DNA of 64,000 nucleotides from Betaproteobacteria bacterium. GTDB lineage: Bacteria > Pseudomonadota > Gammaproteobacteria > Burkholderiales > Burkholderiaceae_C. The stretch is taken from contig JABCYW010000010.1 in NCBI GenBank assembly GCA_013289985.1, forward strand, positions 21,506 to 85,505, in the 5' to 3' direction. A program made the translations under genes and the position numbers. Below the pieces are notes generated by a model. That model had not been told where the DNA came from, made no database searches, and saw only the letters and a list, made by a program, of their open reading frames with translations. Shown here in pieces: positions 62,836-64,000 of this stretch; position 1 is the first letter of the stretch; each line of letters opens with the position of its first letter.

Positions 62836-64000
62836 ATGACGATCATGGAAGGCCGCCCCGTGGCGGATGCCGCCGCCGAGATGCAGCAACTGCTGGGCGC
62901 GCTCGTCCAGCTTCGCAAGGGCGATCCGAACGTGCGCCTGCCGCAGCATTGGTCGGGCCTGGCGGGCCGGGTGGCCGATGCGTTCAACGACGTGGTGGAG
63001 CAGAACGCCAGCATGGCCGAGGAACTCTCCCGGCTGCGGCAGGTGGTGGGCAAGGAGGGCAAGATCAAGCAGCGCGCCTCGCTGCGCGACGCACGCGGGT
63101 TCTGGGGCGAGTCGATCGACTGCATCAACGCGCTGATCGACGACCTCGTCCACCCGACCAGCGAGGTGGCGCGCGTGATCGGCGCCGTCGCGCAAGGCGA
63201 TCTCAGCAAGAGCATGGCGCTGGAGGTGGAAGGCCGGCCGCTGGAAGGCGAATTCCTGCGCACCGCCAAGACCATCAACAAGATGGTGGACCAGCTCGGC
63301 AACTTCTCCGCGGAAGTCACGCGCGTCGCGCGCGAGGTGGGCACCGAGGGCAAGCTCGGCGGCCAGGCCAAGGTCAAGGGCGTCGCGGGCACCTGGAAGG
63401 ACCTGACCGACTCCGTGAACTCCATGGCCGGCAACCTCACCGACCAGGTTCGCAACATCGCCGACGTGACGACGGCCGTGGCCAAGGGGGACCTGTCCAA
63501 GAAGATCGACGTGGACGTCAAGGGCGAGTTCCTGACGGTGAAGAACACGATCAACACCATGGTCGACCAGCTGCGCTCGTTCGCCTCCGAGGTGACGCGT
63601 GTGGCGCGCGAGGTGGGCACCGAGGGCTCGCTCGGCGGCCAGGCGCGGGTGGAGGGCGTGTCGGGCACGTGGAAGGATCTCACCGACTCCGTGAACTCCA
63701 TGGCCGGCAACCTGACCAGCCAGGTGCGCAACATCGCCGAGGTGACCAAGGCGGTGGCGCAGGGCGACCTCTCGAAGAAGATCACCGTGGATGTGAAGGG
63801 CGAGATCCTGGAGCTGAAGAACACCGTCAACACGATGGTCGACCAGCTCCGGTCGTTCGCCGCGGAAGTGACGCGGGTGGCGCGCGAGGTGGGCACCGAG
63901 GGCAAGCTGGGCGGACAGGCCGACGTGCAGGGCGTGGCCGGCACGTGGAAGGATCTCACCGAGTCGGTGAACTTCATGGCCGGTAACCTCACGTCCCAGG
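62836..64000 (+). CDS. Soluble poly-HAMP sensor protein, probable hybrid histidine kinase, 3' end missing
   Basis: The frame is open to the window edge (388 codons seen). There is no membrane helix, so it is cytosolic. After an N-terminal helical part (~1-110) it carries HAMP-type repeats of exactly 92 residues (276 bases): the [18 protein letters not shown] block recurs at about 63388, 63664 and 63940, each with [15 protein letters not shown] and GDLSKKI(D/T)VDVKGE. These repeats are the layout of class-III-like (Nik1/Os-1-like) hybrid kinases that respond to osmotic or envelope signals. The kinase and receiver domains should lie beyond the window; their presence is inferred. A sigma-54-like promoter precedes the start. 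Confidence 0.85.
   Translation, partial: MTIMEGRPVADAAAEMQQLLGALVQLRKGDPNVRLPQHWSGLAGRVADAFNDVVEQNASMAEELSRLRQVVGKEGKIKQRASLRDARGFWGESIDCINALIDDLVHPTSEVARVIGAVAQGDLSKSMALEVEGRPLEGEFLRTAKTINKMVDQLGNFSAEVTRVAREVGTEGKLGGQAKVKGVAGTWKDLTDSVNSMAGNLTDQVRNIADVTTAVAKGDLSKKIDVDVKGEFLTVKNTINTMVDQLRSFASEVTRVAREVGTEGSLGGQARVEGVSGTWKDLTDSVNSMAGNLTSQVRNIAEVTKAVAQGDLSKKITVDVKGEILELKNTVNTMVDQLRSFAAEVTRVAREVGTEGKLGGQADVQGVAGTWKDLTESVNFMAGNLTSQ

Noticed and set aside
1..64000. CRISPR arrays, insertion sequences, attachment sites
   Set aside because: No spaced direct repeats, transposase genes or terminal inverted repeats were found by reading; only HAMP coding repeats and small dyads occur.

Overview
The window is high-GC DNA (about 70% by eye) from a betaproteobacterium, most likely Burkholderiales of the Comamonadaceae / Rubrivivax-Leptothrix kind. 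This rests on the gene repertoire: a FimV-type pilus protein, lptFG, clpS-clpA, ppiA-ppiB-lpxH, cysS, accA, tilS, lysC followed by a tRNA-Ser, a CysB-family regulator, a ParB-like gene after icd, and a livM-livG fusion. It is an inference from protein families; no rRNA is present. I see no insertion sequence, prophage, CRISPR array or origin.

Layout. 1-8.7 kb: the 3' part of fimV; a tightly overlapping minus-strand operon lptF-lptG-cbiX-cysB-aminotransferase (LPS export plus sulfur/methionine metabolism); pepA-holC on the plus strand. 8.7-14.3 kb: a tiny Ala/Lys-rich exported peptide, icd, a ParB-like gene and clpS-clpA. 14.3-17 kb: a minus-strand operon ppiA-ppiB-lpxH-mtfA. 17-23.2 kb: cysS, an AlkA-type glycosylase, accA, tilS, lysC and tRNA-Ser(GCU). 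23.2-29.4 kb: a porin / small phosphate-binding-like protein / chemoreceptor operon, and a YdeP-type molybdopterin oxidoreductase with a small winged-helix gene. 29.7-32.1 kb: a LysR regulator divergent from an SDR and an AhpD-like gene. 32.2-36.8 kb: an AI-2E-family membrane protein and liv (branched-chain amino acid) transport genes without a substrate-binding protein.

36.8-64 kb is the most interesting part: an envelope/osmotic/redox-stress island built around a sigma-54 gene (rpoN-like, 40.9 kb) outside the usual lptB-rpoN-hpf setting. It holds a ferritin-like PA2169 protein, cardiolipin synthase ClsB, a small outer-membrane barrel, a degenerate histidine kinase, tiny membrane peptides, a 2956-residue cyclic beta-1,2-glucan synthase (NdvB/ChvB), a hemerythrin, a Thr-rich exported protein, a DUF883-YqjE cluster, a PRC-barrel protein, AsmA plus a cation/proton antiporter, an L,D-transpeptidase, a YihY/BrkB protein and the start of a soluble poly-HAMP sensor kinase.

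Reading the gaps by eye, I find near-consensus sigma-54 promoters (GG-N10-GC; GGCAC/GGCAT ... TTGC/CTGC), correctly oriented and generally 30-85 bases upstream of the start codon. They precede rpoN itself and the PA2169, outer-membrane barrel, Pro-rich ORF, ndvB, hemerythrin, Thr-rich, DUF883, PRC-barrel and poly-HAMP kinase genes, with weaker or badly placed cases at clsB, asmA and the L,D-transpeptidase. The window therefore may encode an autoregulated second sigma-54 factor together with its local stress regulon. No enhancer-binding protein is visible; it may lie beyond the right edge, next to the poly-HAMP kinase.
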